Origin: Candidatus Ligilactobacillus faecavium
GTDB lineage: Bacteria > Bacillota > Bacilli > Lactobacillales > Lactobacillaceae
Length of the DNA stretch: 57,678 nt
Assembly (NCBI GenBank): GCA_019120355.1
Contig: DWVG01000017.1
Span: forward strand, 1-57,678
Direction: 5' to 3'
Position numbers and translations under genes: made by a program. Positions 55,828 to 57,678 of this stretch are shown piece after piece (positions within the stretch are counted from its first letter, which is position 1; every line of letters begins with the position of its first letter). The notes below the pieces were generated by a model, which saw only the letters and a list, made by a program, of their open reading frames with translations, searched no databases and was not told the origin of the DNA.

Positions 55828-57618
55828 TTAAACTTTCAAAATCACAAAGCCATTTTGAGCGATTTTATTTTCATCTTCCATCAAATTCTGGCTCAAAACA
55901 ATTTCGGAATTTTGCGGAATAACAACCTTCACGCTACCATATCCAAAATTAAACAAACAGAACAATTTCTGACCGTCATATTCCCGGGTCAACGTAAAGT
56001 ACCGGTACTTATTGCTTAATTGGCCCCATTCAAGGGTCCCGTCATTTAGCAAATCAGCGTATTCCCGCCGCATTGCAATCGCATTTTTCATGAATTGCAG
56101 CATCGATGAAGACTGATCTTCATCCTTCCACTTCATCGGTGCAAGGTTCGTTGGCACATCTTCACCCGTTACCCCCACTTCAGTTCCATACATGAATGAT
56201 GGAATCCCAATTTGCATAAAGGTAAAGGCAATGATTGCCCGCGCTAGATCTTCTTCGCCGTTACATTCGCTGATCAGCCGCGGAGTTCCAAAACTTTCAA
56301 CCTCGTTGATCAGCGTTTGATTTGTATAAACGGTATTCTTCATTAATGCATCGTTGATTCGCGAAATCATTTCCGTAACGTTTAACTGATGGGTAATGAA
56401 GAAATCATGCATAATCGTATAGAAATCAACGTTATTTGCACTATCAATATAATCCTTGGCCAAATCGCCGTTGGGTAAATATTGATATTGCCCCATTACA
56501 ACAAAATCAGCTTTGATGCTGTGCATTTGTTGGGTCATTAAATTCAGGAATGTCTGATCAACCTCATCGGCATTCAAAATTTCCCAGCCGTCAATATCAA
56601 ACGTTTCGATCCAATACCGGGCAGTTTCCAGCAAGTATTGCTGAACCGTTGGGCTTTGCAGGTTTAATTTCGGCATATGGATGTTGCCGTCAATCGTTAA
56701 GTAATACTTGTCCGGATCTTCATTTTCATTTGGAATCTGAACCGGGAACTGCCGCACCTTGAACCAGCTTGCAAACCGTGATTGCGCTCCAAGGCGTTGA
56801 ACATCTTGCCATTGAAGCGCCATGTCACTCATCCGATCAAGCGGTAGTTGAACCATGACGCGCATTCCACGTTGATGTGCCTTTTGCACAAATTCACGGA
56901 AAAGCTCTTTTGAACCGAACATGTAACTTAAATCATAAAAATCAACCGGATCATTTTTCTGGTTCGAATATGATGCAAAAATTGGCGAAAGCTTAATCCC
57001 GTTGATTCCGAGCTCATCAAGATAATCGAGATGGTCGATCACCCCTTGCAAGTCACCGCCATAAAAGTTTGTCGCCGTCGATTTGTCAAGGTCCCACCGC
57101 GCTTTTTCAAGCGGTTCGTTGTTTTCGTCACCATCCGCAAACCGATCGAGCATAATTTGGTACCACACCGTGTGCTTCGTCCATTCAGGATTTGAATGCA
57201 TCAAAAACATGTTTTGATAATACGGCGTGTTAAACGGGGTTGCCTTTTCCAAGAAATCCGCCATGTAAAGGCGGACGTTGACTGCATCATAAAGCAGTTC
57301 GCCATCATGATCACCAATCAAATGGAAAAGATATTGGGTTCGTTCCCGAACCTTGACTGGAATCGTGATTTCCCAGTAATCATACAAATCCGTTTTTAAG
57401 ATACACTGCATTGCTTCCACGTTCGGCCGGATGATTTCCATATCTTCTTCACTGTCAGCTGCTAGTTTTTGCTGTTTAATGCGATCCAGTTTGCCGTAAA
57501 TGATTTCGACCTGGTGCACATCGGCATGTTTGGTTCGAAGCCGAATTCGAAACTGGTTTTTGCCCGCCAAGTAAGCCATTTCGCTTTCCGGGCGGTGATA
57601 AATTGCCGCCTTTTCCAT
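55828..57618 (-). CDS. GH13 neopullulanase/maltogenic-amylase-like protein, predicted catalytically inactive
   Basis: Full-length GH13_20-like architecture (MEKAAIYHRPESEMAYL..., HTVWYQIMLDRFADGD, FYGGDLQGVIDHLDYLDELGINGI) but motifs I-IV replaced. Confidence 0.88.
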   Translation of the reverse strand: MEKAAIYHRPESEMAYLAGKNQFRIRLRTKHADVHQVEIIYGKLDRIKQQKLAADSEEDMEIIRPNVEAMQCILKTDLYDYWEITIPVKVRERTQYLFHLIGDHDGELLYDAVNVRLYMADFLEKATPFNTPYYQNMFLMHSNPEWTKHTVWYQIMLDRFADGDENNEPLEKARWDLDKSTATNFYGGDLQGVIDHLDYLDELGINGIKLSPIFASYSNQKNDPVDFYDLSYMFGSKELFREFVQKAHQRGMRVMVQLPLDRMSDMALQWQDVQRLGAQSRFASWFKVRQFPVQIPNENEDPDKYYLTIDGNIHMPKLNLQSPTVQQYLLETARYWIETFDIDGWEILNADEVDQTFLNLMTQQMHSIKADFVVMGQYQYLPNGDLAKDYIDSANNVDFYTIMHDFFITHQLNVTEMISRINDALMKNTVYTNQTLINEVESFGTPRLISECNGEEDLARAIIAFTFMQIGIPSFMYGTEVGVTGEDVPTNLAPMKWKDEDQSSSMLQFMKNAIAMRREYADLLNDGTLEWGQLSNKYRYFTLTREYDGQKLFCLFNFGYGSVKVVIPQNSEIVLSQNLMEDENKIAQNGFVILKV

Positions 57619-57678
57619 AAACTAATTCCTCGCTTTTATTTCATAATAATTTTTAAGTTTGTTGGTTGAACTGCCTTG

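Noticed and set aside
1-57678. CRISPR array, toxin-antitoxin, restriction-modification, phage-defence island or IS element
   Set aside because: No spacer-repeat array, transposase, nuclease or defence-family ORF could be recognised in the ORF track or sequence.

Overview
This looks like chromosomal DNA from a low-GC lactic acid bacterium (Lactobacillaceae-like), judged from gene content and order. I see no prophage, IS element, CRISPR array, rRNA or tRNA. The window holds about 48 supported CDSs. Core blocks are rsmG-noc-parA-parB-DUF951-ychF-DUF1129 (usually near oriC), galM/galE, xpt-pbuX with a guanine-type purine riboswitch, queT with a preQ1-I riboswitch, folT with a THF-type riboswitch, a Zn/Mn ABC transporter with Zur-like operators, and two Ser-rich LPxTG surface proteins with a class A sortase and a YfhO-family protein. 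The observations most worth follow-up are: (1) a ~120-bp intergenic repeat present three times in the same orientation, each copy followed directly by a terminator-like hairpin; (2) an apparently autonomous sRNA gene at ~48562-48687 with a consensus promoter, C-rich anti-SD-like loop and strong terminator; (3) a full-length GH13 (neopullulanase-like) protein in which every catalytic motif is replaced; (4) an alpha/beta-hydrolase-like protein whose nucleophile elbow reads GEGRG; (5) a Zur-box-like palindrome and two half-sites upstream of the metal ABC operon; (6) divergent pepX/antiporter promoters that share -35 sequence, with an early terminator in the antiporter leader. Everything here was read by eye; no database search was run.
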